64,000 bases of DNA from Proteus columbae (GTDB taxonomy: Bacteria > Pseudomonadota > Gammaproteobacteria > Enterobacterales > Enterobacteriaceae): contig NZ_NGVR01000020.1 of assembly GCF_002777965.1 (NCBI RefSeq), positions 62,001 to 126,000 of the forward strand, given 5' to 3'. The translations under genes were made by a program, and so were the position numbers. Within the stretch, counting starts at the first letter, position 1. Each line of letters starts with the position of its first letter. Positions 40,903 to 52,901 of the stretch are shown here, one piece after another. The notes under the pieces were generated by a model. That model did no database searches and was not told where the DNA came from. It saw only the letters and a program-made list of their open reading frames with translations.

Positions 40903-41430
40903 TTAAGCTGTTAGGTAAGGCCCTGCACGAATACCGCGGATTTGTGCAAGCCATAATCCGGTATGATAGGAAATGGTATTCTGTACTAAAACATAGCCAG
41001 AAAGAGGAAGGTTACTTAGTGTCGATGATGGCGTCTCTGTCAATAAGGCATACAACGTATCGAGCATAACCGCTGCAACATTAGAAACAGGTAACGGTTC
41101 GTCTTTGGCTTTAACCATCAATTCAGGCGAATTAATGGTGAATGCAAAAGAGAGCTGTTTAATCACATTTTTTACTGCGTGTTGTTGCCAGTAATTAAAG
41201 GTGAAGGATGATGCAGGATTCTGTACACTTTGACGTAAAAATAAGTTATCAAACGCAATAAGTGCCTGACTTTGACGGTTTTGGGATGAAGGAGGATCAG
41301 TTTGCTGTGGATTTTCGGCATGGGCAGACAACAGCGAAGGTATTCCAATACCTGCTGCTACCATCCCTAAAAGCAGATGCGACCAAAAATATCGCCTGCC
41401 AAACTGTCGCCAAAAACTTATAATGCTCAT
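40903..41430 (-). CDS. secM: Secretion monitor SecM with ribosome arrest motif
   Basis: A 175-residue secreted leader protein that stalls its own ribosome unless pulled out by the Sec machinery, thereby adjusting secA translation. Seen: a long signal peptide (about 1-38, ending SAHA) and, near the C-terminus, the arrest stretch YHTGLWLAQIRGIRAGP (155-171), four residues before the stop. Spacing is identical to the E. coli motif FxxxxWIxxxxGIRAGP. The essential Arg and Pro are present, but Phe is Tyr155 and Ile after Trp is Leu161. It overlaps nothing and starts 45 bp from the divergent DciA-like gene. Confidence 0.95.
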   Translation of the reverse strand: MSIISFWRQFGRRYFWSHLLLGMVAAGIGIPSLLSAHAENPQQTDPPSSQNRQSQALIAFDNLFLRQSVQNPASSFTFNYWQQHAVKNVIKQLSFAFTINSPELMVKAKDEPLPVSNVAAVMLDTLYALLTETPSSTLSNLPLSGYVLVQNTISYHTGLWLAQIRGIRAGPYLTA

Positions 41431-41475
41431 TAACCTTCGTTGCTCATTAATCTTTATTTTGTGGAGTCAAAATCT

Positions 41476-41991
41476 ATGCGGGATAGTTACCCACAATCAT
41501 TGGAAAAAATCTTCATTGAACTTGAAGGTTCCAACAAGAGTACATTACAACTTATACAACAGCGCGCAACGATTTTACTAAAATTAAATCGCGCCGTCAT
41601 GGCTCTTTTGCCCGTTCCTTTACGAGATAAGTGCCGTGTCGCAAATTATCGCAATGCTATTTTAATTATTGAAGTTGCAAACGCAAGTTGGTTAACTCGT
41701 TTACGTTATGAAACCCCGTCATTACTTTCCGCTTTGAGACAAGAAATTTTACCATCCTTATCCTCAATAGACATCAAAATAAATCCGTCTTTAGGAATAA
41801 AACAGGAAAAAAGATCTTTAATATCATCATTAAAAGAGCAAGAGCCCATAAAGAGACGTCACTTAAGTTTAGAAAGCGCACAGTCATTAAAATATTTGGC
41901 AGAGAAAAGCCCGAAGAAATTAAGAGAGAAATTAGAACGGTTGGCTGCACTTGCCGGAGAGAGTACAAGTACAGCCAAAGATGAACGTTAA
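41476..41991 (+). CDS. DUF721/DciA-like protein
   Basis: A 171-residue basic protein. The ATG at 41476 has GGAG 9 nt upstream and is preferred over a TTG at 41440. The central part (LLKLNRAVMALLPVPLRDKCRVANYRNA, then VANASWLTRLRYETPSLLSALRQ and IKINPSL) has the pattern of DUF721/DciA proteins, which in many bacteria help load the replicative helicase DnaB. The C-terminal 50 residues are Lys/Arg/Glu-rich and likely helical. It is divergent from secM and convergent with lpxC. Proteus belongs to a group expected to use DnaC-type loading, so the role here may be residual. Confidence 0.75.
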   Translation: MRDSYPQSLEKIFIELEGSNKSTLQLIQQRATILLKLNRAVMALLPVPLRDKCRVANYRNAILIIEVANASWLTRLRYETPSLLSALRQEILPSLSSIDIKINPSLGIKQEKRSLISSLKEQEPIKRRHLSLESAQSLKYLAEKSPKKLREKLERLAALAGESTSTAKDER

Positions 41992-42025
41992 TTAGAGATA
42001 ATTAACGTGCTTTCCTTCGCAGGAA

Positions 42026-42976
<951 letters not shown>

Positions 42977-43041
42977 TCATTATACTTATAATTGGCAGGA
43001 CAGTTTAGCACAAAAAGCGGAGATGCCAATCTTTTTGGCGA

Positions 43042-44208
43042 TTAATCAGCCTGTTTTCTCAGGAACGCAGGGATATCTAAATAATCCGGTTCTTTGTTTG
43101 CCTGAGTAGATTGTTCGTTAACGGCTTTTGCAGCAGGCTTGCTTTCTTCTACGGCAGAGAAAGAAGACATGCTATTTTGCATTTGCTGGTAACGATTCTC
43201 CATTGCGCTTTGCTGATTCTGTTTATTTGTTACCAGTGTAATTTCTGGACGTTTGTCCATACCAATACCTGTTGCAACTACAGTCACACGCAATTCATCA
43301 TTCATTTCTGGGTCAAGGGATGTACCGATAACCACAGTCGCATTATCTGATGCAAATGCACGAATGGTATTACCCACTGTTTCAAATTCATCAAGACGTA
43401 AGTCAAAACCTGCGGTGATGTTGACTAACACACCACGCGCGCCAGATAAGTCGATATCTTCCAATAATGGACTTGAAATCGCCATTTCTGCTGCTTCTTC
43501 AGCACGATCTTCGCCTTTCGCAGCACCAGAGCCCATCATGGCATAACCCATTTCAGACATCACAGTTCTTACGTCAGCAAAGTCGACGTTCATTAAACCT
43601 GGGCGAGTGATTAGCTCAGCGATACCTTGAACTGCGCCTTTTAATACATCATTAGCTGCGCCAAACGCATCTAATAATGAAATTCCACGACCAAGTACTT
43701 TTAATAACTTGTCATTTGGAATAGTGATTAAAGAGTCAACATGTTTTGATAACTCAGTAATACCTTGTTCCGCAAATGCCATACGTTTTTTGCCTTCAAA
43801 ATTAAAAGGCTTAGTCACTACAGCAACGGTCAAAATGCCTAATTCTTTAGCCACTTCTGCAACAACAGGCGCAGCACCAGTACCTGTACCACCGCCCATA
43901 CCTGCTGCAATAAAGACCATGTCGGCACCTTCAAGTGCTGCACGTAACCCTTCGCGGTCTTCCTCTGCTGCATTACGGCCTACTTCAGGATTTGCACCTG
44001 CACCTAAGCCTTTCGTAATGGCATTACCAATTTGGATAGTCTGTCCGACCGCTGTTTTACGTAGCGCTTGAGCATCCGTATTGACTGCAAAGAAATCTAC
44101 GCCTTCAATACGTTCACGAACCATGTGCTCAACCGCATTACCGCCGCCGCCACCAACGCCGATGACTTTAATCACCGCATCGTTGGTTAATTCCATAGGT
44201 TCAAACAT
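43042..44208 (-). CDS. ftsZ: Cell division GTPase FtsZ
   Basis: Tubulin-like protein that forms the division ring. It has 388 residues. Seen: the GTP-binding GGGTGTG loop, the T7 loop region [11 protein letters not shown], and the conserved C-terminal peptide [16 protein letters not shown] that binds FtsA, ZipA and ZapD. It is preceded by ftsA with a 70-bp gap. Several promoters inside ftsQA drive ftsZ in E. coli; I cannot place them here. Confidence 0.98.
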   Translation of the reverse strand: MFEPMELTNDAVIKVIGVGGGGGNAVEHMVRERIEGVDFFAVNTDAQALRKTAVGQTIQIGNAITKGLGAGANPEVGRNAAEEDREGLRAALEGADMVFIAAGMGGGTGTGAAPVVAEVAKELGILTVAVVTKPFNFEGKKRMAFAEQGITELSKHVDSLITIPNDKLLKVLGRGISLLDAFGAANDVLKGAVQGIAELITRPGLMNVDFADVRTVMSEMGYAMMGSGAAKGEDRAEEAAEMAISSPLLEDIDLSGARGVLVNITAGFDLRLDEFETVGNTIRAFASDNATVVIGTSLDPEMNDELRVTVVATGIGMDKRPEITLVTNKQNQQSAMENRYQQMQNSMSSFSAVEESKPAAKAVNEQSTQANKEPDYLDIPAFLRKQAD

Positions 44209-44278
44209 AATTTCTCTCCGTTTTGTGCCTTCTCAGGGCCGCTTGCTCAAACGACCTCTTTTAAAATTTGTCTGATTA

Positions 44279-45535
44279 TTAAAACTCTCTTTTTAGCCAA
44301 CCAGCGAGTTTCTTAAATAAACCACTGACAGCAGAGCGTTTCTCGGTTTCAGTTTCCTCACCAAAGTGAGATTCTTTACCGTAATGCAAGAGCCCAACCG
44401 CTGTTGAGTAGTAGGGATCCTGCGCATAATCTGTTAGCCCGGTAATATTTAACGGTTTACCGATCCGTACTTGCGTGTGGAAAACACGTTGAGCACATTC
44501 AACAAGTCCATCAATCTGTGCAGCACCACCTGTTAGCACAATACCCGCGGCTAAATGATGCTTAATCCCTTGCTGGCGTAACTGTTCTTGAACTTTTAAA
44601 ATCTCTTCATTAACAAGATTGAGCAGTTCGGTATAACGAGGCTCAATCACCTCAGCAAGAGTTTGTCGTTGCAGACTTCTTGGTGGTCTGCCTCCGACAC
44701 TTGGAACTTCGACATTTTCATCTTTACCAACTAAAGATCCTAATGCACAACCATGGCGAACTTTGATAGCTTCAGCATCATTTGGCGGAGTGCCAAACGC
44801 GTAGGCGATATCACTGGTTACAACATTGCCTGCATAAGGAATAACGCGGGTATGTCTTAATGCTCCACCGGTATAAATAGCGATATCCATTGTACCGCCA
44901 CCAATATCAACAACACACACACCTAATTCACGTTCATCTTCTGTTAATACAGCGAAACTTGAAGCGAGTCCCGCAAAAATCAGTTGATCCACTTTTAACC
45001 CACAGCGTTCAACTGCTTTTACAATATTCTTTGCCATATCGTTATGGCAGGTAATTAAATGAACTTTAGCCTGCATACGCACACCCGATAATCCAACTGG
45101 GTTTTTGATCCCCTCTTGATAATCAATGGCATACTCTTGCGGTATAACGTGTAAAACACGGTGTTCATCTTTTACTTTGACGGATTTCGCGGTATGAACC
45201 ACGCTATCAACATCATCTTGAGTCACTTCTTCTTCTGAAATTGGCACCATACCAATCTCATTTTGGCAACTGATATGCTTGCCTGATAACGCCAAATATA
45301 CTGAAGATATTTGACAGTCAGCCATCAACTCAGCCTGATCTACCGCCCGTTGCACACATTTTACGACGGATTCGAGATCATTAACGCCACCTTTATCCAT
45401 GCCCCGAGATGGACAGCTTCCCACCCCGATAATATTCACTACACCATCAGGCAGGATTTCACCGACAAGGGTGGCTACTTTGGCCGTACCAATCTCAAGA
45501 CCAACTACTAATTTTCTGTCCGTCGCTTTGATCAT
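44279..45535 (-). CDS. ftsA: Cell division actin-like protein FtsA
   Basis: Membrane tether of FtsZ and recruiter of later division proteins. It has 418 residues (E. coli 420). Seen: the actin-fold ATP-binding segments VVGLEIGTAKVATLVGE, VVDIGGGTMDIAI and VLTGGAAQI, and the C-terminal amphipathic membrane-targeting helix LFKKLAGWLKREF. Its ATG at 45535 overlaps a TAA by one base, TAATG as in E. coli ftsQ-ftsA. Here that TAA belongs to the out-of-frame ftsQ tail (see ftsQ). Confidence 0.98.
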   Translation of the reverse strand: MIKATDRKLVVGLEIGTAKVATLVGEILPDGVVNIIGVGSCPSRGMDKGGVNDLESVVKCVQRAVDQAELMADCQISSVYLALSGKHISCQNEIGMVPISEEEVTQDDVDSVVHTAKSVKVKDEHRVLHVIPQEYAIDYQEGIKNPVGLSGVRMQAKVHLITCHNDMAKNIVKAVERCGLKVDQLIFAGLASSFAVLTEDERELGVCVVDIGGGTMDIAIYTGGALRHTRVIPYAGNVVTSDIAYAFGTPPNDAEAIKVRHGCALGSLVGKDENVEVPSVGGRPPRSLQRQTLAEVIEPRYTELLNLVNEEILKVQEQLRQQGIKHHLAAGIVLTGGAAQIDGLVECAQRVFHTQVRIGKPLNITGLTDYAQDPYYSTAVGLLHYGKESHFGEETETEKRSAVSGLFKKLAGWLKREF

Positions 45536-45580
45536 TATTGTTCTGCCTTCGCCTTCATCGTGTCATCTGCCACGTCTTGT

Positions 45581-46366
45581 TTATTCATTCTCAAGTAATA
45601 AAGGAGCCCATCCGACTGCACCACCACTGTCATAACGCAGATCTACGTAATCAACCCGTTTATCTGTTTGTTGTTGCAGTATCGGATACAACTCAATAAA
45701 GCGAGCGATCCGTTTTTCGTTATCCTTACGACCTAACTCCAATCGGACATCATTGTCTAAAACTAATTGCCATCCTTGACGTGCAGACATTGACGCTGCT
45801 TTTAAATTCAGGTTACTTGCAAGAAGCTGATCTCTCATTGCAACATAACCTGACAACACCATTTTTTCGCTTCCTTGAGGGCCATATAACAAAGGATAAC
45901 TTCCTTTGGTTTCTAACTGTGTTGGCAGACTAAAAACGCGCCCTTCTTTATCAAGAAAGTAAGTGTCATTCCAACGGGTAAAGGGAACATACTCTACCAG
46001 ATGGATTTTAAGTTCATCAGGCCACTGTTTACGAACAGTGACTTGCCTAATCCATGGCATGCGTTCAATTTGTTGCTGAATGATATTCACATCCTGTGTC
46101 ATAAATGTACCCGGCTGTCCTAAAGACAAAATGGCCTGACGTACATCATCATTCGTTGTGTAATGTCGCTCGCCCGTTAATACAAGTTTTGAGATTGGCA
46201 GACGATTTGCGTCTTTCATCCAGTTAACCACTTGTATCCCACCCCAAATGATGGTGGCAATCACACATAAGAAAAAGATTAATCCTGATAAATAAGTACC
46301 ATTACTCGGTCTGTCAGAATGTTGCTTCTCTTTGTGTTCTTTTATATTTAGCGCTGCTTGTGACAT
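45581..46366 (-). CDS. ftsQ: Cell division protein FtsQ, C-terminal tail apparently lost by frameshift
   Basis: Bitopic division protein that joins FtsB and FtsL in the periplasm. It has 261 residues (E. coli 276). Seen: a membrane segment (about 28-47; [20 protein letters not shown]), a POTRA domain (about 55-125) and the beta domain ending [22 protein letters not shown]. In E. coli about 16 more residues follow. Here the next 45 bp, read in the other frame (45588-45535), encode [16 protein letters not shown] and stop at the TAATG overlap with ftsA. A frameshift near the end is therefore likely. The FtsB-binding part is upstream and should be intact. It starts 1 bp after the orphan gene. Confidence 0.93.
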   Translation of the reverse strand: MSQAALNIKEHKEKQHSDRPSNGTYLSGLIFFLCVIATIIWGGIQVVNWMKDANRLPISKLVLTGERHYTTNDDVRQAILSLGQPGTFMTQDVNIIQQQIERMPWIRQVTVRKQWPDELKIHLVEYVPFTRWNDTYFLDKEGRVFSLPTQLETKGSYPLLYGPQGSEKMVLSGYVAMRDQLLASNLNLKAASMSARQGWQLVLDNDVRLELGRKDNEKRIARFIELYPILQQQTDKRVDYVDLRYDSGGAVGWAPLLLENE

Positions 46367-46367
46367 A

Positions 46368-46724
46368 TTAACCCACTAACTCCTGAGCAACGTTTAAACA
46401 AGAGAATCGCCCATCCTTTTGTCCGATATTCCAGCGATTAATACTTTTCCTACATATATATACTTTATGAACACTTTTAGGTTTGATAATTAAATCACTA
46501 AATTGTTCAATCTGTTGAGAATTATTTACTTTAAAAGAAGAAATTGCGAATTTTTCTGCGTTTTTCTTACTTTTTAACTGAAATTTTTTCTCAACACAGA
46601 TTTGAGCAAGCGAATTCTCGATCATTTTTTTCGCTAATACAGTGTTATTTTCCTCATAACACTCCATCATTACAGTTGTTTTATTGACTATTTCACCATA
46701 AATGATGTTCACTTGCTCAAACAT
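46368..46724 (-). CDS. Unrecognised 118-residue protein in the ddlB position of the dcw operon
   Basis: I do not recognise this protein. It fills the slot between murC and ftsQ where E. coli has ddlB. It starts 5 bp after the murC stop, with GAGG 10 nt upstream, and stops 1 bp before the ftsQ ATG, so it is tightly built into the operon. The sequence is Lys/Asn/Glu-rich with cysteines at 22, 43, 91 and 109. There is no signal peptide, membrane segment or Ddl motif (no GRGGEDG, no ATP-grasp residues). The last part, [19 protein letters not shown] (97-115), is the most distinctive. It is more AT-rich than its neighbours. It could be a new gene, a remnant that has lost all likeness to ddlB, or a spacer frame that keeps translation coupled to ftsQ. 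Confidence 0.65.
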   Translation of the reverse strand: MFEQVNIIYGEIVNKTTVMMECYEENNTVLAKKMIENSLAQICVEKKFQLKSKKNAEKFAISSFKVNNSQQIEQFSDLIIKPKSVHKVYICRKSINRWNIGQKDGRFSCLNVAQELVG

Positions 46725-46729
46725 CCGTC

Positions 46730-48193
46730 TTAATCCTCGCTGAAAGATGGCTGTAGTTTCGTATCTGCTAAGCGACGCGCTATTTTACCAATATTTCCAG
46801 CACCTTGAACTAAAACAAGATCATTATCTGTTAATACACCTGCCAATATTGATGAAATATTAGTCACATCAGAAACCCAGATAGGATCTAGCTTCCCACG
46901 TTGGCGAATTGTTCGACAAAGTGAGCGACTATCGGCACCAGCAATAGGCGCTTCCCCAGCAGAATAAACATCTGTTAATAATAAAATATCAACCTGATTG
47001 AGAACAGTGGCAAAGTCTTCATATAAATCACGAGTACGCGTATAGCGATGAGGTTGGAAAATCATCACTAGACGTTTATCAGGCCATCCTGCTCTCGCGG
47101 CTTTAATTGTTGCATCAACTTCTGTTGGATGATGACCATAATCATCCACTAACATCACTTCACCTTCTTGACCATTAACATGCTCAAGACCGTAGTTACC
47201 TAAGAAATCAAAACGACGTCCAGTACCTTGGAAGTTAAGTAATGCTGCTAAAATATGTTCGTCAGCAATGCCTTCTTCTGTGGCTACAGCAACCGCAGCT
47301 GTCGCATTCAATGCGTTATGGCGACCGGGTGCATTGAGTACAACTTGTAAATCTGGCATACCTTCACGAGAAATAGTGAAAAAGCCCTGAGCACCTTTTT
47401 GTTCATAATGCGTAATACGAACATCAGCATCTTCACTAAAGCCATAAGTCGTAATATAACGACCCACTTTAGGAATAATCGAACGAATGACATCGTCATC
47501 CAGACACATCACTGCACGACCATAGAATGGTAAATTGTGCAAAAAGGTAATAAACGTCTCTTTTAGATTGTCAAAATTACCGTGATATGTGTCCATATGG
47601 TCTGCTTCAATATTCGTAACGACAGCAACCATGGGTTGTAAATGTAAAAACGACGCATCACTCTCATCAGCTTCAGCAATTAAATAACGACTACAGCCTA
47701 AGCGAGCATGAGTGCCAGCCGATTTAACAAGCCCACCATTAACAAAAGTAGGATCTAAACCCGCTTGCGCATAAATATTTGAAATCATCGCTGTTGTTGT
47801 AGTTTTGCCGTGTGTTCCAGCAATCGCAACACCATGACGATAACGCATCAATTCAGCCAGCATTTCAGCACGACGAATAACGGGGATGCGCGCTTCTCTT
47901 GCTGCGATAATCTCAGGATTTTCAGCACTGATTGCTGTCGAAACCACAACAACACTTGCGCCACGAATATTTTCAGGGCGATGATTAAAATAGACTGTTG
48001 CGCCTAAGGCAACGAGCTGTTGTGTGACTACGTTTGGTGCTAAATCAGAACCGCTGATTTCATAACCTTCGTTAGCCAGCACTTCGGCAATTCCACCCAT
48101 ACCCGCACCACCGATGCCGATAAAGTGAATATGCTTAACTTTTCTCATTTCAGGCACAAACGATCTTAATTTTGCCAGTTGTTGTGTATTCAC
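46730..48193 (-). CDS. murC: UDP-N-acetylmuramate--L-alanine ligase
   Basis: Adds L-alanine to UDP-MurNAc, the first amino-acid step of peptidoglycan precursor synthesis. It has 487 residues (E. coli 491). Seen: the Rossmann start [20 protein letters not shown] loop [21 protein letters not shown], and the Mur ligase C-terminal domain with [12 protein letters not shown]. It follows murG by 41 bp. The gene's last codons carry the ribosome site of the next gene. Confidence 0.98.
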   Translation of the reverse strand: MNTQQLAKLRSFVPEMRKVKHIHFIGIGGAGMGGIAEVLANEGYEISGSDLAPNVVTQQLVALGATVYFNHRPENIRGASVVVVSTAISAENPEIIAAREARIPVIRRAEMLAELMRYRHGVAIAGTHGKTTTTAMISNIYAQAGLDPTFVNGGLVKSAGTHARLGCSRYLIAEADESDASFLHLQPMVAVVTNIEADHMDTYHGNFDNLKETFITFLHNLPFYGRAVMCLDDDVIRSIIPKVGRYITTYGFSEDADVRITHYEQKGAQGFFTISREGMPDLQVVLNAPGRHNALNATAAVAVATEEGIADEHILAALLNFQGTGRRFDFLGNYGLEHVNGQEGEVMLVDDYGHHPTEVDATIKAARAGWPDKRLVMIFQPHRYTRTRDLYEDFATVLNQVDILLLTDVYSAGEAPIAGADSRSLCRTIRQRGKLDPIWVSDVTNISSILAGVLTDNDLVLVQGAGNIGKIARRLADTKLQPSFSED

Positions 48194-48234
48194 TATTTAC
48201 TTCTTCACTCTAAGTTAATGGTTACAAGTTACGT

Positions 48235-49317
48235 TTATTTTTTTGCCACTTCGATTATCACATTTGCTACGCGCTCTGTGGCATCCGTAATCGCAACACT
48301 TTTTGCTTTCTCTGCCATCGCTAACAAGGTTTCTCTATCCCAATTTTTCAGGGTTTGTGCAATGACTTCTGGAGTTAAATCATTTTGTTCAATAATTCGC
48401 GCGGCACCCGCTTTTTCTAGCGGTAGTGCATTCCAATATTGCTGTCTATCTTTGTGCTGGAAAGGAACAAAAATAGCGGGTAATCCCGCTGCGGCAATTT
48501 CGCTGACCGTTAATGCACCAGAACGACACACAACAACATCAGCCCATTGGTAAGCTTGCGCTATATCATCAATAAATTCAGTAACTTTATATTCAGATTT
48601 AACTGAATTTTTTGCTAATTCATTCTGATAGCGTGTTTTTGTATCACTTTCGCCACCTTTTCCTGCTTGATGCCAGATTGTAACATGTTCACCTAGCAAA
48701 CCTGCAACTACGGGTAAGGTGTGATTTAAAATTCTAGCACCTTGGCTACCACCAATAATCAGCACACGAACAGGCCCTGTTCTCTCTTTTAATCGCACTG
48801 AAGGTGCTTCAAGTGCCAAGACATCTTCACGAACAGGATTTCCAACAACCGGTGCTTTTGGAAATGCGCCCGGAAAAGCCTGTAATACACGTTTGGCAAT
48901 TTTCGATAACCAGCGATTAGTTAATCCAGCGATACCATTTTGCTCATGCAAAATAACAGGGATCCCGCACATCCAAGCAGCAACACCACCGGGACCTGAA
49001 ACGTAACCTCCCATACCAAGTACAGCATCTGGCTGGTAGCGTTTCATAATGGCACGAGCTTGGGAAATCGCTTTAATAATACGAATAGGTGCTGCGATTA
49101 ACGCTTTAATACCTTTACCGCGTAAGCCTGAAATTCGAATGAATTCAATTTCGATACCATGCTTAGGGACTAAATCGGCTTCCATTCTATCCGCGGTTCC
49201 TAACCATCGGATTTCCCAACCTTGAGATTGTAGATAATGAGCAACAGCCAGTCCTGGGAATACATGTCCCCCAGTGCCACCAGCCATAACCATTAAACGG
49301 CGTCTACGCTCGCTCAT
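48235..49317 (-). CDS. murG: UDP-N-acetylglucosamine transferase MurG
   Basis: Membrane-associated GT28 glycosyltransferase that turns lipid I into lipid II. It has 360 residues (E. coli 355). Seen: the glycine-rich loop [17 protein letters not shown], a second one ([12 protein letters not shown]) and the donor-binding region [24 protein letters not shown]. It overlaps ftsW by 4 bp (ATGA), so it is translated in a coupled manner. Confidence 0.98.
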   Translation of the reverse strand: MSERRRRLMVMAGGTGGHVFPGLAVAHYLQSQGWEIRWLGTADRMEADLVPKHGIEIEFIRISGLRGKGIKALIAAPIRIIKAISQARAIMKRYQPDAVLGMGGYVSGPGGVAAWMCGIPVILHEQNGIAGLTNRWLSKIAKRVLQAFPGAFPKAPVVGNPVREDVLALEAPSVRLKERTGPVRVLIIGGSQGARILNHTLPVVAGLLGEHVTIWHQAGKGGESDTKTRYQNELAKNSVKSEYKVTEFIDDIAQAYQWADVVVCRSGALTVSEIAAAGLPAIFVPFQHKDRQQYWNALPLEKAGAARIIEQNDLTPEVIAQTLKNWDRETLLAMAEKAKSVAITDATERVANVIIEVAKK

Positions 49318-50507
49318 TTCGGGCTCCTTACAAACGCCTGAGCTTGTGCTAGACGTGTTTCATAATCAATTCGTAATAACATCACGATGGCGGTTGACAT
49401 AATAATCAAGCTAGAACCACCGTAACTAATAAGAGGAAGGGTTAATCCCTTTGTTGGCAACATGCCCGCTGCTGCGCCTACATTGACCAATGATTGGAAT
49501 GTAAACCAGATCCCAATAGAACAAGCTAAAAAGCCTGAAAAACGTTGATCGAGGATCAGCGCACGTCGTCCAATTTGCATCGCGCGAAAAGCGATGAAGA
49601 ATACCATTAAAAGCACCAAAACCACACCGATATAACCAAGTTCTTCAGCAAGAATAGAGAAAATAAAGTCGGTATGTGCCTCAGGCAAATATTCTAGTTT
49701 TTGTACTGAGTTTCCTAAACCTTGTCCAAGTAAATCGCCACGACCAAATGCCATTAGAGATTGCGTAAGCTGATAACCACTACCAAATGGATCTTCCCAA
49801 GGTTCTAAGAAAGAAGTAATACGTCGAACACGATAAGGTTCAACGATAATCAACATAACAACAGCTGCAATTCCTGAACCGATAATGGCTAAGAACTGCC
49901 AAATTTTAGCACCGGCTAAAAATAACAACGCTAATGTTGTTACGAATAAAACCACAACGGTTCCTAAGTCTGGTTGTAATAACAATAAAACAGCCAGTAC
50001 TAACATCACGCCCATCGGCTTACAGAAACCCCAAAAGTTATTTCTAACTTCTTCAACTTTTCGGACTAAATAACTCGATAGATAACAAAACAGTGCAAGT
50101 TTTGATAATTCAGCAGGCTGGAAATTTAATGGTCCCACAGCAATCCAGCGTGAAGCGCCATTAACTGAACTCCCAACCCCCAATACCACTAATAAAAGAA
50201 GTATCGAACCAAACAGCATTAAGCTGCTATAACGTTGCCAAATTGCCATTGGAATGCGCATGGTGACTAACGCAATACAAAATGCGACAACGATATAGAT
50301 GCCATCACGTTTAGCAAATAAGAAAGGATCTTCTGCAAGACGTTGACCAACAGGCATTGAAGCCGATGTCACCATAACAAAGCCGACAACCGCTAATCCG
50401 AAAGTAAACCAGAGCAAAGTGCGATCATACGGTACAAATGCCGTATTCTCAGTTTGATAACTGCCCACTAACCACTGTTTTAATCTTCGCATTGCGAATA
50501 TGCTCAT
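49314..50507 (-). CDS. ftsW: Septal peptidoglycan polymerase FtsW (SEDS family)
   Basis: Ten-segment inner-membrane glycosyltransferase that works with FtsI in septal wall synthesis. It has 397 residues. Seen: SEDS features including [52 protein letters not shown] and the C-terminal [13 protein letters not shown]. It shares one base with the murD stop and overlaps murG by 4 bp. Confidence 0.98.
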   Translation of the reverse strand: MSIFAMRRLKQWLVGSYQTENTAFVPYDRTLLWFTFGLAVVGFVMVTSASMPVGQRLAEDPFLFAKRDGIYIVVAFCIALVTMRIPMAIWQRYSSLMLFGSILLLLVVLGVGSSVNGASRWIAVGPLNFQPAELSKLALFCYLSSYLVRKVEEVRNNFWGFCKPMGVMLVLAVLLLLQPDLGTVVVLFVTTLALLFLAGAKIWQFLAIIGSGIAAVVMLIIVEPYRVRRITSFLEPWEDPFGSGYQLTQSLMAFGRGDLLGQGLGNSVQKLEYLPEAHTDFIFSILAEELGYIGVVLVLLMVFFIAFRAMQIGRRALILDQRFSGFLACSIGIWFTFQSLVNVGAAAGMLPTKGLTLPLISYGGSSLIIMSTAIVMLLRIDYETRLAQAQAFVRSPK

Positions 50508-51817
50508 CAGCCAAGCTCCCTTGCTAAACGTGCAAATTCATCACCACGCTGCTCAAAACATTTAAACTGATCTAAGCTTGCACATGCAGGAGAGAGCAAC
50601 ACCATATCTCCTGATTTTACAGTAGGAGCTAAGGCTCGCATGGCTTCTTCCATTGTCACTGTTAATAAAGAAACATCTGGTCGTAGATTTGCCAATGCTT
50701 GCCCATCTTGTCCAAAACAGTACAGACGAATATTGTCGCCACTGATATAAGGCAATAAAGAAGTGAAGTCAGCAGATTTTCCATCACCACCTAATAAAAG
50801 ATGTAGCGTGCCTTCAACTTCAAGTCCTCTTAATGCTGCTTCAGTACTTCCCACATTGGTGGCTTTCGAGTCATTTATCCAACGTACATTTTGATGTGAA
50901 TAAACTAATTGAAAACGGTGAGCAAGACCGTGATACGTTTTCAATACCTCGGTTGCAGCTTTACGAGAAATACCCACTGCATCAGCAAGTGCTAATGCCG
51001 CTAATGCATTGGTATAGTTATGCTGTCCCGAAAGATACATTTCAGCCGTTGAAAGGACTTTTTCACCTTTCACTTTTAAAATGCGATTTGTGTTATCAAG
51101 CTGATAATCACCTTGTCCGACACCAAAACTAACACAACGATTATCTTTACCCGCTAAAGGTAACGTTAAGGCATCATCTTCGTTATAAACACAGGTTTTA
51201 GCGTTATTGTAGATACGTAGTTTGGCTTCACGATATTGCTCTAATCCTAACGGATAGCGATTCATATGATCTTCGCTAATATTTAATACCGTTGCAGCCG
51301 CCACTTGTAAGCTATACGTCGTTTCTAGTTGAAAGCTCGATAGCTCTAATACATATAAATCATAAGGCTCGGTTAATAAGGTCAGAGCAGGAACACCGAT
51401 ATTGCCCCCGACGCCAACGCGAATACCATCCGCGCTTGCCATTTCACCTACCAGCGTTGTCACTGTACTTTTACCGTTAGAGCCAGTAATCGCGACAATA
51501 GGTGCTTTCGCTTCACGGCAAAACAGTTCTATATCACCAACAATTTCAACGCCATGATTTGCAGCTTCAACAAGCTCAGGTGTTGAAAGTGCAATACCCG
51601 GACTTGAGATAATTAAATCAGCATCATTAAGCCATGCTTGATGAAAACTACCGGTATGATATTCAACGTCAGCAGGAAGCTTATCTAAGCCTCCTGGTTT
51701 TTGGCGTGTATCAATAACCTTAGGTGTAACACCTTGGCGGATAAAAAAGTCAACGCAGGAAAGGCCTGTTATTCCAAGCCCAACAACAACCACTTTTTTT
51801 CCCTGATAATTTGCCAT
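50507..51817 (-). CDS. murD: UDP-N-acetylmuramoylalanine--D-glutamate ligase
   Basis: Adds D-glutamate to UDP-MurNAc-L-Ala. It has 436 residues (E. coli 438). Seen: N-terminal [20 protein letters not shown] loop [15 protein letters not shown], the catalytic [10 protein letters not shown] stretch and the C-terminal [12 protein letters not shown]. It lies 1 bp after mraY and shares one base with ftsW. Confidence 0.98.
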   Translation of the reverse strand: MANYQGKKVVVVGLGITGLSCVDFFIRQGVTPKVIDTRQKPGGLDKLPADVEYHTGSFHQAWLNDADLIISSPGIALSTPELVEAANHGVEIVGDIELFCREAKAPIVAITGSNGKSTVTTLVGEMASADGIRVGVGGNIGVPALTLLTEPYDLYVLELSSFQLETTYSLQVAAATVLNISEDHMNRYPLGLEQYREAKLRIYNNAKTCVYNEDDALTLPLAGKDNRCVSFGVGQGDYQLDNTNRILKVKGEKVLSTAEMYLSGQHNYTNALAALALADAVGISRKAATEVLKTYHGLAHRFQLVYSHQNVRWINDSKATNVGSTEAALRGLEVEGTLHLLLGGDGKSADFTSLLPYISGDNIRLYCFGQDGQALANLRPDVSLLTVTMEEAMRALAPTVKSGDMVLLSPACASLDQFKCFEQRGDEFARLARELG

Positions 51818-51818
51818 C

Positions 51819-52901
51819 TTAACGTACCTTTAATGTCGCCAGACCAATAAGCACTAACATCAGTGAGATGATCCAGAAACGGACAATAACACGAGGTTCA
51901 GGCCAGCCTTTTAATTCATAATGGTGATGAATTGGAGCCATACGGAAAATACGTTGACCACGTAACTTAAATGAGCCGACTTGCAAAATAACGGAAAGTG
52001 TTTCAACAACAAACACACCGCCCATAATGACTAATAAGAATTCTTGGCGTAATAACACCGCAATCGTTCCTAATGCGCCACCTAATGCAAGAGAGCCTAC
52101 ATCGCCCATAAAAACTTGAGCTGGGTAAGTATTAAACCAAAGGAAACCTAAGCCAGCACCAACGATAGCGGTACAGACAATCACCAATTCCCCCGCATGC
52201 ATCAAGTAAGGAATTTTTAAGTAGCTTGCAAAATTAACGTTACCTGTCGCCCATGCAACTAATGCAAAACCTGCGGCAACAAAAACGGTTGGCATAATGG
52301 CTAAACCATCCAAACCATCAGTTAAGTTAACTGCGTTACTTGTTCCAACAATGACGAAATAAGCCAGTAAGATATAAAGCATACCCAATTGAGGCATGAC
52401 ATCTTTAAAGAATGGTACAACTAGCTGTGTTGCTGGCGTATCTTTGCCAATGGCATACATACTAAATGCCACAACAAGTGCTAATACGGATTGCCAGAAA
52501 TATTTCCAACGTGCGATTAAGCCTTTGGTATCTTTACGAACAACTTTGCGATAATCATCAACAAAACCAATCACGCCATAACCAATTAAAACCAGCAATA
52601 CACACCAAACATAAGGGTTATCTAATCTTGCCCATAATAGTGTAGAGATGGAGATAGAGAACAGGATCATAATCCCGCCCATTGTTGGTGTACCACGTTT
52701 GCTAAAGTGCGACTCAGGCCCTTCACTTCGAACCACTTGCCCAATTTGCATTTTTTGTAACCATGCGATGAGATGAGGTCCCATCCACAAAGCAATAATT
52801 AATGCCGTCAATAAACCAACAATCGCCCTGAATGTCAGATAAGAAAACACATTAAAAAATGTATGGTATTTAACCAAATATTCGGCTAGCCAAACTAACA
52901 T
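51819..52901 (-). CDS. mraY: Phospho-N-acetylmuramoyl-pentapeptide transferase
   Basis: Ten-segment inner-membrane enzyme that makes lipid I from UDP-MurNAc-pentapeptide and undecaprenyl phosphate. It has 360 residues, as in E. coli. Seen: GTPTMGG, the catalytic aspartates in GFVDDYRK and [10 protein letters not shown], and the conserved [15 protein letters not shown] loop. It overlaps the end of murF by 7 bp. Confidence 0.98.
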   Translation of the reverse strand: MLVWLAEYLVKYHTFFNVFSYLTFRAIVGLLTALIIALWMGPHLIAWLQKMQIGQVVRSEGPESHFSKRGTPTMGGIMILFSISISTLLWARLDNPYVWCVLLVLIGYGVIGFVDDYRKVVRKDTKGLIARWKYFWQSVLALVVAFSMYAIGKDTPATQLVVPFFKDVMPQLGMLYILLAYFVIVGTSNAVNLTDGLDGLAIMPTVFVAAGFALVAWATGNVNFASYLKIPYLMHAGELVIVCTAIVGAGLGFLWFNTYPAQVFMGDVGSLALGGALGTIAVLLRQEFLLVIMGGVFVVETLSVILQVGSFKLRGQRIFRMAPIHHHYELKGWPEPRVIVRFWIISLMLVLIGLATLKVR

